DNA of 64,000 bases. It comes from Muribaculaceae bacterium. GTDB lineage: Bacteria; Bacteroidota; Bacteroidia; Bacteroidales; Muribaculaceae. Of this stretch, positions 48,006-55,617 are shown piece after piece. The stretch's first letter is position 1, and each line of letters opens with the position of its first letter. Where the stretch lies: assembly GCA_017427945.1 (NCBI GenBank), contig JAFRRT010000014.1, forward strand, positions 124,001 through 188,000, in the 5' to 3' direction. A program made the position numbers and the translations under genes. The notes under the pieces are model-generated. The model was not told the origin of the DNA. It searched no databases and worked only from the letters and a program-made list of their open reading frames with translations.

Positions 48006-48578
48006 ATGAAGAAATTCTTAATGACTCTCATGGTGGCAGTTTTCGCTGTTGGCGCAATGTCTGCCCAGACCGCTAAGACCACCACACAACAGGTTGTTGT
48101 AGAGAAAAAACACGAATGCAAAGACCACCAGGACGGCAAACCTTGCACCAAGCCCGCCGACCAGCAGTGCGATGACTGCAAGGCTAAGGCTGCCGAGATG
48201 AAGAAGCACGAACGCAAAGAAGGCATGGGCAAGAAGTGTGACAAAGCCGAAGGCATGAAGCACGAGTGCAAAGAGGGCCAGGGCCACGACTGCAAGAAGG
48301 GCGAAGGCATGAAGCACGAATGCAAAGAAGGCATGGGCAAGAAGTGTGACAAAGCCGAGGGCATGAAGCATGAATGCAAAGAGGGCAAGGGCCACGACTG
48401 CAAGAAAGCCGAAGGCATGAAGCATGAATGCAAGGAAGGCATGGACAAGAAGTGTGATAAAGCCGAGGCCATGAAAAAGCATGAGCAGTGCAAGGATCAC
48501 AAGGATGGCCAGAAGTGCGACAAGCCCGCCGACCAGCAGTGCCCCGATTGCAAGGAGAAAGCTGCTAAAAAGAACTAA
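48006..48578 (+). CDS. Exported Cys/Lys/His-rich repeat protein, putative metal binder
   Basis: 190 residues. Signal peptide (MKKFLMTLMVAVFAVGAMSA), then an extremely Lys/Cys/His/Glu-rich protein: 17 cysteines, all after the signal. Five 18-residue repeats (67-156) follow the pattern KHECKEGxGxxCxKxEGM and alternate between a GKKCDK and a GHDCKK version. They are flanked by two copies of a 34-residue block containing KPADQQC and a CxxC pair (34-67 and 157-190). I do not recognise a family. The regular Cys and His spacing in an exported protein suggests binding of a soft metal such as Cu, Zn or Ni, or a disulfide-linked structure; both are inference. Confidence 0.7.
   Translation: MKKFLMTLMVAVFAVGAMSAQTAKTTTQQVVVEKKHECKDHQDGKPCTKPADQQCDDCKAKAAEMKKHERKEGMGKKCDKAEGMKHECKEGQGHDCKKGEGMKHECKEGMGKKCDKAEGMKHECKEGKGHDCKKAEGMKHECKEGMDKKCDKAEAMKKHEQCKDHKDGQKCDKPADQQCPDCKEKAAKKN
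48204..48473 (+). repeat. Five 54-bp tandem coding repeats
   Basis: Units of exactly 54 bp. Odd and even units are each more alike than neighbours, so a 108-bp pair was the recent duplication unit. Confidence 0.85.
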
Positions 48579-48613
48579 AGTTTCTCAGAGACCGCAAAGG
48601 TTATAACAAGACA

Positions 48614-48656
48614 AGAATATCCCCGATTTCAGTGTAAATCGGGGATATTCTTTTTA
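48614..48656. terminator. Bidirectional terminator
   Basis: Sixteen-base perfect stem (48614-48629 with 48636-48651) around a 6-nt loop, followed by TTTTATT. Between the repeat protein gene and the convergent glycan operon. Confidence 0.9.
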
Positions 48657-48695
48657 TTCAATAAAACTAACGTTACTCCTTCAAGAGAATATGCG

Positions 48696-49448
48696 TTAGT
48701 CGAGGTGGTTGTCTTGCATGTACTGGATAACGCGCTGCAGGTCGTTAGGAGTATCAACGGCAATGGTCTCGCTGTCCACCTCAATGTAATGGACATGGTA
48801 ACCATTCTCGATGAAGCGCAAAATCTCGATGTCCTCAACCGACTCAACCTTGGCTTTGCCATACTTCTTGCCGTAGTCACAATAGAACTTGAGTGCCTCG
48901 GGCCTAAAGCCATAGACACACACCTGCTTGTAGTACTTCACGTTGATATTTCCTTTGGGGAACGGGGCCGCCGAACGAGTCAAGAACACACCGCGTCCGT
49001 CACCCGAAGCGATGACCTTAGGAACAGTGAAGTTAATCAGGTCAACAGGGTCGTGAATCTCGGTCATCAGGTTGGTAACCATAATGGGCGTATCGGGATT
49101 CTCAAGATAAGGAACTATCGCTGCACGAATCGTCTCAGGCTCAATGAGCGGCTCATCGCCCTGAATGTTGACATACAGGTCGGCGGGAATCTTCTCGGCA
49201 ACTTCACCTATGCGGTCAGTTCCCGTGCGATGGGACGTCGATGTCATGACCACGTTGATGCCACGTTCCTGACAGGCGTTAAAGATGCGGGAGTCATCGG
49301 TCGCCACATACACTTCAGTAAATTCGGCCACTTTCTTTGCCTGAAGATAGACGCGTTCTATCATCAGTTTGCCACAAATCTCGGCTAACGGCTTGCCCTC
49401 AAACCTTGAGGACTGATAACGTGCTGGAATAACGGCTATGATTTTCAT
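48696..49448 (-). CDS. KdsB-like CMP-sugar synthetase (second copy)
   Basis: 250 residues. CMP-Kdo synthetase fold: IPARYQSSRFEGKPL, TSTSHRTGTDR, YVNIQGDEPLIEPE and IAVDTPNDL. It is clearly divergent from the kdsB at 40.1 kb: the middle region has NLMTEIHDPVDLINFTVPKV and TRSAAPFPKG in place of the usual motifs. As last gene of a glycan cassette whose previous gene is a pyruvate-type aldolase, it may activate a different 2-keto-3-deoxy sugar acid with CTP. Capsular KpsU-type Kdo activation is the alternative. Thirteen bp separate it from the aldolase gene. Confidence 0.85.
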   Translation of the reverse strand: MKIIAVIPARYQSSRFEGKPLAEICGKLMIERVYLQAKKVAEFTEVYVATDDSRIFNACQERGINVVMTSTSHRTGTDRIGEVAEKIPADLYVNIQGDEPLIEPETIRAAIVPYLENPDTPIMVTNLMTEIHDPVDLINFTVPKVIASGDGRGVFLTRSAAPFPKGNINVKYYKQVCVYGFRPEALKFYCDYGKKYGKAKVESVEDIEILRFIENGYHVHYIEVDSETIAVDTPNDLQRVIQYMQDNHLD

Positions 49449-49460
49449 ATTGTAAAGGTC

Positions 49461-50999
49461 TTAAAGGTATTGATAAATGGATTTAACATGCAGACTGCGA
49501 TAGATGCTCGGCGTGAGCGAAACCAACGGAATCGACGTGAACTTCTCGAACTGGCGGAAGAGTGTGCGGTTCTCGCTGCTCAGCTCCATCTCTTTGTCTG
49601 AGAGCACCTGGCCACGATAGCCGTCATATCCTACAACGAAGACATCGGTCGGGGACATCTCGATGGCCGTCTGCAACGCCACGGTGGTGCAGGAGTCGAC
49701 ATAATCGTCAGTAAAGCTGATTTTTTCCAGCTCATAAGTATCCTTGGTGGCATAGGAAGGCACCTCGGTTCCCATTGCCCTGGGATAGGGAGATAACACG
49801 CAAACCCCCTTGAACTCACCTGCAGGCATCACAGTTTCCATGCGTCTGGCCTCGTTACCCACAAGAACATAGTACTTGTCGTTCTTCACGTCCTTGAACC
49901 GGGCGGCATGACGTGCGGTGGCAAACACAACAGCCATATTGGGATGCATTTCGGTAAACTCCTTGATGGCCCTAACATGCTCGGCGGCACTCTCACCGCC
50001 ACCCACAATGAGCACCTCGTCATAATGGGCTGTCGGCAAAATGCCGAAATGGGCATTATCGGCAATGTGGTTGCGCTTGTTGTCCACGGCCCTGACAATG
50101 CTATTGAAGCTGTAGGCCCTGTTGGTACACCACGCCATCACCTCTTTTTGCGGGATGGAATTTGCTCCCGAAATCATATAGGGCAAAGTGGTACCCCAAC
50201 CATGCTGACGCAGCAACGGCATATAGGCGGTGATCGCATCGCCCAGCACATTGAAGTCAACCTCAAGCCCCTGCCGGTTCAGGCAAGTGAGCAGCAGCTC
50301 GATATTGAGGTTTCCGGCGCCACGTCCCATACCAAGTATTGTTCCGTCCACCGACTTAACGCCGCACTTAATGGCAGTAAGCGTGTTGATGAGCGCCATC
50401 TGCAGGTTGTTGTGACCATGGAAGCCCAATGGACAATCGGTAATCTCCTGAATCGCCGAAATGGTGCTGGCGACATCCTCAGGCATCATGCTACCAAAAG
50501 AATCCACCATATTGAAAATCGTCACCACATCTTTCAACTGCGCGAATTTCGGTAGCAGTCCTTCGTACTCTCCCCACTTGGACATATACATCAAGTTAAA
50601 GCCCACCTCAAAGCCAGCCTCCTTGATATGTTTTGCCAAGTTGATGGCGCGGTCTATGTTCTTCGGGTCAACAGCAATCCTGATCATGTCAACCACGCCC
50701 TCAATGGGGGCCACCAAATACGGCAGGTCCTCGACTCGAGAGCTCTTCTCGTTGATCATCACCGCAATCTTCTTGTCGCATCGCTCACGTATTCTTCTGA
50801 GCGACGACACGGGACAATAGCCATACTCTCCCATGTAAGTCTTATCAGGGTTATTGCGATAGCCCACCTCAATGTAATCTATGGGCAAAGTATTCACCGC
50901 ATCCAGGTAGGTCCCCACCACATCAGGGGCAAAGTCCCAGTCGGTGTAGTACCCGCCGTCACGCAGTGTACAATCGAGAATTTGAAATTTACGTTCCAT
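49461..50999 (-). CDS. DRE-TIM (HMGL-like) aldolase fused to a DUF115-like Rossmann domain
   Basis: 512 residues. Residues 1 to about 290 are a DRE-TIM metallolyase: LDCTLRDGG with Arg13 and Asp14, metal ligands His194 and His196 in GFHGHNNLQ, and GMGRGAGN at 223-230. This is the pattern of 4-hydroxy-2-oxovalerate aldolase and HMG-CoA lyase. The remaining 220 residues start with EVLIVGGGESAAEH (about 328-341) and resemble the nucleotide-binding core of DUF115/MptE-like proteins. By family chemistry the first part would join or split pyruvate and an aldehyde. In a cassette with a CMP-sugar synthetase, synthesis of a 2-keto sugar acid is inferred. I know of no characterised protein with this fusion. 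Overlaps the upstream gene by 11 bp. Confidence 0.75.
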   Translation of the reverse strand: MERKFQILDCTLRDGGYYTDWDFAPDVVGTYLDAVNTLPIDYIEVGYRNNPDKTYMGEYGYCPVSSLRRIRERCDKKIAVMINEKSSRVEDLPYLVAPIEGVVDMIRIAVDPKNIDRAINLAKHIKEAGFEVGFNLMYMSKWGEYEGLLPKFAQLKDVVTIFNMVDSFGSMMPEDVASTISAIQEITDCPLGFHGHNNLQMALINTLTAIKCGVKSVDGTILGMGRGAGNLNIELLLTCLNRQGLEVDFNVLGDAITAYMPLLRQHGWGTTLPYMISGANSIPQKEVMAWCTNRAYSFNSIVRAVDNKRNHIADNAHFGILPTAHYDEVLIVGGGESAAEHVRAIKEFTEMHPNMAVVFATARHAARFKDVKNDKYYVLVGNEARRMETVMPAGEFKGVCVLSPYPRAMGTEVPSYATKDTYELEKISFTDDYVDSCTTVALQTAIEMSPTDVFVVGYDGYRGQVLSDKEMELSSENRTLFRQFEKFTSIPLVSLTPSIYRSLHVKSIYQYL

Positions 51000-52137
51000 G
51001 AAGTATTAACTGTTTTGTTTTAGAAGCAAAAAATAACGCCCTATACTGGATAGCGCTTTTTAAATATTTTGGATATAACGAAGTACGTTTAATTGATTTA
51101 ACCAACCCATGTTGGGGATAGAGTGACAAGAACCTATCACGACCCGGGTGGCGACTACAGGAACCATTGAGCTGACCATTCTTCTTGAGTGCCATTTCAA
51201 GTGGCCGTTCCACATATCGAATACTGTTTCCACAATCCTTGAGGAAACGTTCTCCCTTAGCAGTGTTACACAACACAACCGATATAAAGCGATGGTTGGG
51301 CATCTCGGCAGTTCTTTCCAACCCCCAGAAATCCCCTACGGTCAAATCCCCGTAACGCTGAGTCGAGGCATAGGGGCACTGATAACAGTTCTCTCTGCTT
51401 ATCAATCCCTTGAGATAGGCCGTATAAAAAATATCCACCAATTTGTATTTCCGATAGAGAACATCCTCGCCAAGAGAAGCCACCATCGACATACCGTTTT
51501 TCCCTCGGAAAACTACATTATCGTAATCGTCGATTCCCTTTCCTTGCAGGTATTCATTCAGATAAGTTATGGGAGCCACACCATGACAAACCAAATCCAC
51601 CGCCAGTAAATTTTCATAATCCTTTTGTAAATACTGCCGAAGACCGTGAATCTGACAAGGTGTACCGGTAAACATCACCATCACTCCCTCATCCAGTTTT
51701 TGCTTGACTTCAGTATAAACATCACCAGCAAACGCATGTACATAGCGGCTTCCCTGGCATTTGAGATATTCATTGACTGACGTAGCACCCGTGAATACCA
51801 ATTGCTTCTCGTGTAGCTTCACACCGAATGCCGTCCCACCATTCCTGATGATGTGACAAGCCAAAGTTGTGACCACACCAGCTGAAGCTGCATTCTCAAT
51901 TAATTGTTTATCGGTCGACCAAGCAGCGAAGCATTTCTGGACACTATTCGAAGAGATAACATTTTGCGTCAGAGCAGGGCAGACCATTCGACACAAGCCG
52001 CACTCCACACAAGCGTTAGCGTCTATCACAGGATAAAGCGCACCACTTTCATCACTGCGAAATTGAATCGCATGATGCGGACAGACACTGTAGCAAGTAC
52101 AGCAACCTGTACATTTATTATGGTCGCATAGCTCCAT
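50989..52137 (-). CDS. Fe-S protein of the F420 hydrogenase/dehydrogenase beta-subunit family
   Basis: 382 residues. N-terminal double 4Fe-4S ferredoxin (CTGCCTCYSVCPHHAI; CVECGLCRMVCP), then FrhB/FdhB N- and C-terminal domains (GTPCQIHGLRQYL, LVCHGVAP, CPYASTQRYGDLTVGDFWG). In Bacteroidetes, which do not make F420, such proteins recur beside polysaccharide pyruvyl transferases in surface glycan clusters and are thought to be flavin-dependent redox enzymes. Overlaps its upstream neighbour by 20 bp, showing tight translational coupling. The substrate is unknown. Confidence 0.85.
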   Translation of the reverse strand: MELCDHNKCTGCCTCYSVCPHHAIQFRSDESGALYPVIDANACVECGLCRMVCPALTQNVISSNSVQKCFAAWSTDKQLIENAASAGVVTTLACHIIRNGGTAFGVKLHEKQLVFTGATSVNEYLKCQGSRYVHAFAGDVYTEVKQKLDEGVMVMFTGTPCQIHGLRQYLQKDYENLLAVDLVCHGVAPITYLNEYLQGKGIDDYDNVVFRGKNGMSMVASLGEDVLYRKYKLVDIFYTAYLKGLISRENCYQCPYASTQRYGDLTVGDFWGLERTAEMPNHRFISVVLCNTAKGERFLKDCGNSIRYVERPLEMALKKNGQLNGSCSRHPGRDRFLSLYPQHGLVKSIKRTSLYPKYLKSAIQYRALFFASKTKQLILHGT

Positions 52138-53245
52138 CTAAAAAGGCCTTGGAAAATTTGATCATTGGAGACAACTTCGACTCAACGGCGGTCCAGTCTA
52201 TCTCTTTACCCATCGACTCAGGATCACCCTCACGAAATACAATTCTATCAGCGAGTCCAAGTGTATCCATCAGGCTATAGATGCGCGATGCTGTTCCCTG
52301 TTCCGGTGTTCCATGAACAAAAACTTGGAAACTCTTTTTCAGAATGATAGATAACGCGGAACCATGGAATGAGTTGGTAAAAACATATTTTGCTCCGCCA
52401 AGTAAAGAGATAAACTCTGCAGGGCCAGCATCATATCGCTTGATGTTGGGATATAACCATTCACGTAGATTCTTGTCTACCACTACAACAGGAAGTTTAT
52501 ACCTCTTGGATACAGATTTGACATAATCTCTCATTTCAGAAGAGCCGCCATGAACTGAATAGAAAAAAATGTAGGGTTTTTTGATTTTCTTGTCATCCCT
52601 CATCACTTTTTGCCATTGCTCACTTGACAACAAGAAAACCGGATCCATAACCTGTACGGTTTCTTTCCCACTTATCGATGAAATAACATCGACTGCATTC
52701 TGTTCCCGGACAGACAACGCAGAAAAATCTGATAACTCTTCATGGAACTTAGAAACGAGATCAGGATGAACAGATGACATTCCCATACTGGCGGCATATG
52801 ATAATCTGACACCCTTGTCTTTTGCAAAAGCAAGGAGAAACGCGTCATCATAATTTTTGCAGAAAGTGTTCCAGATTTGATCACTGCCACAAATGTAGTA
52901 ATCATAGTCCAAATCGGCTTTGGCTAAGTCAGCATTGCTATAATACACGTCCTTGGACAACCGTATATTATCATTGATAAAACCTTTAACCCTCTCATTT
53001 CGACATTTAAGTTTCCTCAAGTGAATTAAAGTATCAATATTTCTAATTATATTCATCGGATGTTTCATTGGGCGCATAAAGTATTTATAGCTCATTGCAA
53101 CACGATATGTTCTGAAATCAATTGTCTCTGCATCAAAACCTAACGCATTCAAATAATAATTCAATGCATAAGCCTGCAAAACCGCACCATAATTATTTAT
53201 CATGTGAATCGTGACGATTCCTACCCGTTTCTTCTTGTTTTCCAT
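52118..53245 (-). CDS. Polysaccharide pyruvyl transferase family protein
   Basis: 375 residues. PS_pyruv_trans family (CsaB/WcaK-like): GIVTIHMINNYGAVLQAYALN at the N-terminus, YYICGSDQIWN and a C-terminal FTNSFHGSALSIIL. Characterised members add pyruvate ketals from PEP to sugars of capsules, exopolysaccharides or cell-wall glycans. More AT-rich than the housekeeping genes, as is usual for surface glycan loci. Cytoplasmic. The paired Fe-S protein gene follows with overlap. Confidence 0.88.
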   Translation of the reverse strand: MENKKKRVGIVTIHMINNYGAVLQAYALNYYLNALGFDAETIDFRTYRVAMSYKYFMRPMKHPMNIIRNIDTLIHLRKLKCRNERVKGFINDNIRLSKDVYYSNADLAKADLDYDYYICGSDQIWNTFCKNYDDAFLLAFAKDKGVRLSYAASMGMSSVHPDLVSKFHEELSDFSALSVREQNAVDVISSISGKETVQVMDPVFLLSSEQWQKVMRDDKKIKKPYIFFYSVHGGSSEMRDYVKSVSKRYKLPVVVVDKNLREWLYPNIKRYDAGPAEFISLLGGAKYVFTNSFHGSALSIILKKSFQVFVHGTPEQGTASRIYSLMDTLGLADRIVFREGDPESMGKEIDWTAVESKLSPMIKFSKAFLDGAMRP

Positions 53246-53258
53246 TGCTCAAAAAAAA

Positions 53259-54017
53259 TTATTTACGTAAGACCTCGTCAAGGTTGACACGTTCAAAGGC
53301 CTCGAGCTTTCCGCCACGCGTGGCATTGTAAACCGTGAAGCCCTCATGTGCATCGGCAAACTTCCTTGCCGTCATGTAGGCCATCGTGCTCTCGACTATG
53401 CGAGGCAGGTTCAAGCCCTTATTGCTCGCCTTAGAACCCTCAAAATAGTCCTTGACATCATCTTTCATGACAGGAACGCCTTTCTCGTTCAGGCTGATTG
53501 AGTAGTTGTGGTCAATACCCAAAAGATAGACCTCGCTGAAACCCATGTAGTAAGCCAACTGAATCGCGCCATAGGTCACGGTGAAACCCTGTCCCATATA
53601 TCGGTGAATGCGGGTACTGAAATCGGCGTCACCAGGATAGAAATCTTTGTGGCGCAGGACGAAATAGGAGATTCTGTCGTTATCGCCAAAATTTGGTTTG
53701 GTGTCAATAGGCAGGAAAATGCGGCGGCATTCAACCGTTTTGATATCCTCCTGGAATTTATCTATCAACTTAAAATCCTGATTGACGTAATAGGTCGGCC
53801 TCCAGGTAGTCTTCGGGAATATCTCAAAGATACGGTTGGAGCCAAAGGTTATCTCGCCTTTCAGGTTCTCAAGGTCTTCAATGGTCAAACTGGGGCCCGT
53901 CCCGATAACGAAACAACGCTTCCCTTGATGTATTCCCTTGAACTGTTTCAATTCATTGCAGAGGGAATAATTCTGATAATATTGTTTGAGAGAGAAAAAG
54001 TATTCTTTCTTACCCAT
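53259..54017 (-). CDS. DUF115 (Maf/MptE-like) protein
   Basis: 252 residues. Nucleotide-binding start CFVIGTGPSLTIEDLENLKG (about 35-54), then FGSNRIFEIF and VTYGAIQLAYYMGFSEVYLLGIDHNYS, typical of DUF115/MAF_flag10. Characterised relatives are the Maf transferases that move pseudaminic or legionaminic acid from CMP to flagellin, and archaeal 6-hydroxymethylpterin kinase MptE. In this cassette, with a CMP-sugar synthetase, a transferase role for a CMP-linked acid sugar fits best but is inference. First gene of the operon. Confidence 0.75.
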   Translation of the reverse strand: MGKKEYFFSLKQYYQNYSLCNELKQFKGIHQGKRCFVIGTGPSLTIEDLENLKGEITFGSNRIFEIFPKTTWRPTYYVNQDFKLIDKFQEDIKTVECRRIFLPIDTKPNFGDNDRISYFVLRHKDFYPGDADFSTRIHRYMGQGFTVTYGAIQLAYYMGFSEVYLLGIDHNYSISLNEKGVPVMKDDVKDYFEGSKASNKGLNLPRIVESTMAYMTARKFADAHEGFTVYNATRGGKLEAFERVNLDEVLRK

Positions 54018-54109
54018 CTTATTAAAGTTTTAATCATAATCGCGACCTGCCAGCATGATAATACAGACAAAATCGCATCCTGTTTCTTGAGTGAAGCAGG
54101 ATTAAATAG

Positions 54110-54141
54110 CAAAATTAGTATTAATCCATGAAATGGCCAAA
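54110..54141 (-). promoter_or_regulatory. Promoter of the glycan cassette
   Basis: Minus strand: TTTG (54138-54141), 20-bp spacer, TAATTTTG (54110-54117): full consensus. Leader of about 85 nt. The only strong promoter seen for the five genes. Confidence 0.8.
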
Positions 54142-54276
54142 AAAAATGCCTGTTTTTCATGGACCAACATTTTTCCATTATGCAAGAGCATATTTCTCTT
54201 TTCTTTTCATACCACAGTCAAACGTTTATTTTTGCAAAAATTGGGCTGAAATCGAGTTTCTTTTCAAGAAAATTGC

Positions 54277-54284
54277 TATCTTTG
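54277..54284 (+). promoter_or_regulatory. -7 element of the acyltransferase gene
   Basis: TATCTTTG, 67 nt before the ATG at 54352; the nearer of two candidates. Confidence 0.5.
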
Positions 54285-54351
54285 TGGGTTGACAGAACAT
54301 GAACCAAAAACCGAGAGGCGGTGACGCATCTCCCAAATCACTCAATTCATT

Positions 54352-55533
54352 ATGATAGAGAACGAGAACATACCCATTCCAGTAGAGTATAAGGACATCT
54401 GCCCGATTCCTGACAAGGACTTCCAGACAGCGATGACCATTCTGGTACAGGAGCCTGGTTTCCAGAACATTGTAGCCATGGCTTTGCCCAATTACAAGTA
54501 TTCTGAGTTGAAGCATCTGCTGTTGAGTCTGAACTCCAAGCATGAGTTCCAGGTCAAGGTGATGAAGCCCTTCATTGAGGGATTGATGGCCAAAACCAAC
54601 ACGACACTCACCACAAGTGGCGAAGAGAACCTTGGCAAGGAACAGCCTTACACCTTTGTCACCAACCACCGCGACATCGTGCTCGACTCGGCACAGCTGA
54701 GCTATCTGCTGCTGAAGGGCGGCCGTGACGCATGCGAAATCGCCATCGGCAACAACTTGCTTATCTACGACTGGATCACCAAGCTGGTGCGCTTGAACAA
54801 GAGCTTCATTGTCAAGCGCAATCTGGGCCGCATCCAGACGCTGACCGCTGCCGTGCAACTCTCGGGCTATATGCACTTCGCCGTCGAGCAGAAGCGCGCA
54901 TCACTGTGGATTGCCCAGCGCGAGGGACGTTGCAAAGACAGCAATGACCGCACCCAGGAGAGTCTGATCAAGATGCTCGCTTACGGCAACCGTGACAAGT
55001 CCTTCATCGAGAGCCTCAAGGAACTGAACATCGCCCCCATCTCCATCAGCTATGAGTATGATCCCAACGACTACCTCAAGGCCAAGGAGTTCCTTTGCAA
55101 GAGCAAGAACCCCAACTGGCGCAAGGCACCCGAGGACGACCTCATCAGCATGAAGACCGGCATCATCGGCCACAAGGGCGAGGTACACTATGCCTTCACG
55201 CCCTGCATCAACGAGGAACTGGACAAGATTCCCGAGGGTCTTGACAAATTCCTGGAGGTGGACCGCGTATGCGCCATTATCGACCACGCCATCCATCGTA
55301 ACTACAAGATCTACAAGACCAACTACATCGCCCACGACATCCTGTTTGACGACAAGCACTTTGCCGACAAGTACACTCAGGAAGAGCGCGAGGCGTTTGA
55401 GCAATACCTCTCGAGCCAAATCGACAAGACCGAGGGCCTGAAGCTGAGCGAGGCCGATCGCTTCTACATGTACAACAAGATGTTGCAGATGTACAGCAAC
55501 CCGCTCTCCAACTACCTCGAGGCAACGAAATAG
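54352..55533 (+). CDS. Glycerol-3-phosphate/lysophosphatidate acyltransferase-like protein
   Basis: 393 residues. PlsC/PlsB-type acyltransferase: the acceptor motif region FVTNHRDIVLDSAQL with its His and Asp, GNNLLIYDWITKLVRLNKSFIVKR, and ASLWIAQREGRCKD corresponding to the third conserved block. No transmembrane helix, so likely membrane-associated from the cytoplasm. Family members transfer acyl chains to glycerol-phosphate lipids; the exact substrate is not settled. Its stop codon TAG starts a heptad-repeat spacer. Confidence 0.8.
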   Translation: MIENENIPIPVEYKDICPIPDKDFQTAMTILVQEPGFQNIVAMALPNYKYSELKHLLLSLNSKHEFQVKVMKPFIEGLMAKTNTTLTTSGEENLGKEQPYTFVTNHRDIVLDSAQLSYLLLKGGRDACEIAIGNNLLIYDWITKLVRLNKSFIVKRNLGRIQTLTAAVQLSGYMHFAVEQKRASLWIAQREGRCKDSNDRTQESLIKMLAYGNRDKSFIESLKELNIAPISISYEYDPNDYLKAKEFLCKSKNPNWRKAPEDDLISMKTGIIGHKGEVHYAFTPCINEELDKIPEGLDKFLEVDRVCAIIDHAIHRNYKIYKTNYIAHDILFDDKHFADKYTQEEREAFEQYLSSQIDKTEGLKLSEADRFYMYNKMLQMYSNPLSNYLEATK

Positions 55534-55617
55534 GCGTTAGCAATTAGGCTTTAGGGGCATCCGCACCCTATCGTCTAAAACCCGATGCCTGACACCTGAA
55601 ACCTAAAGCCTGAAGAT
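55531..55617 (+). repeat. Heptad stop-codon spacer with self-complementary halves
   Basis: TAG recurs at 55531 (the gene's stop), 55538, 55545 and 55552; in the right half TAA or TGA occurs at 55576, 55590, 55597, 55604 and 55611, all on a 7-bp grid. TTAGGCTTTAGG (55544-55555) pairs fully with 55602-55613 if one G-U pair is allowed. Contains GGCATCCGCA, shared with the next spacer. Confidence 0.75.

Larger units (their letters stand above)
54018..54351. other. Intergenic region between glycan cassette and acyltransferase
   Basis: Divergent promoters: the cassette promoter on the minus strand, and two plus-strand -7 elements, TATTTTTG (54227-54234) and TATCTTTG (54277-54284). AT-rich; no gene seen. 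Confidence 0.6.
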
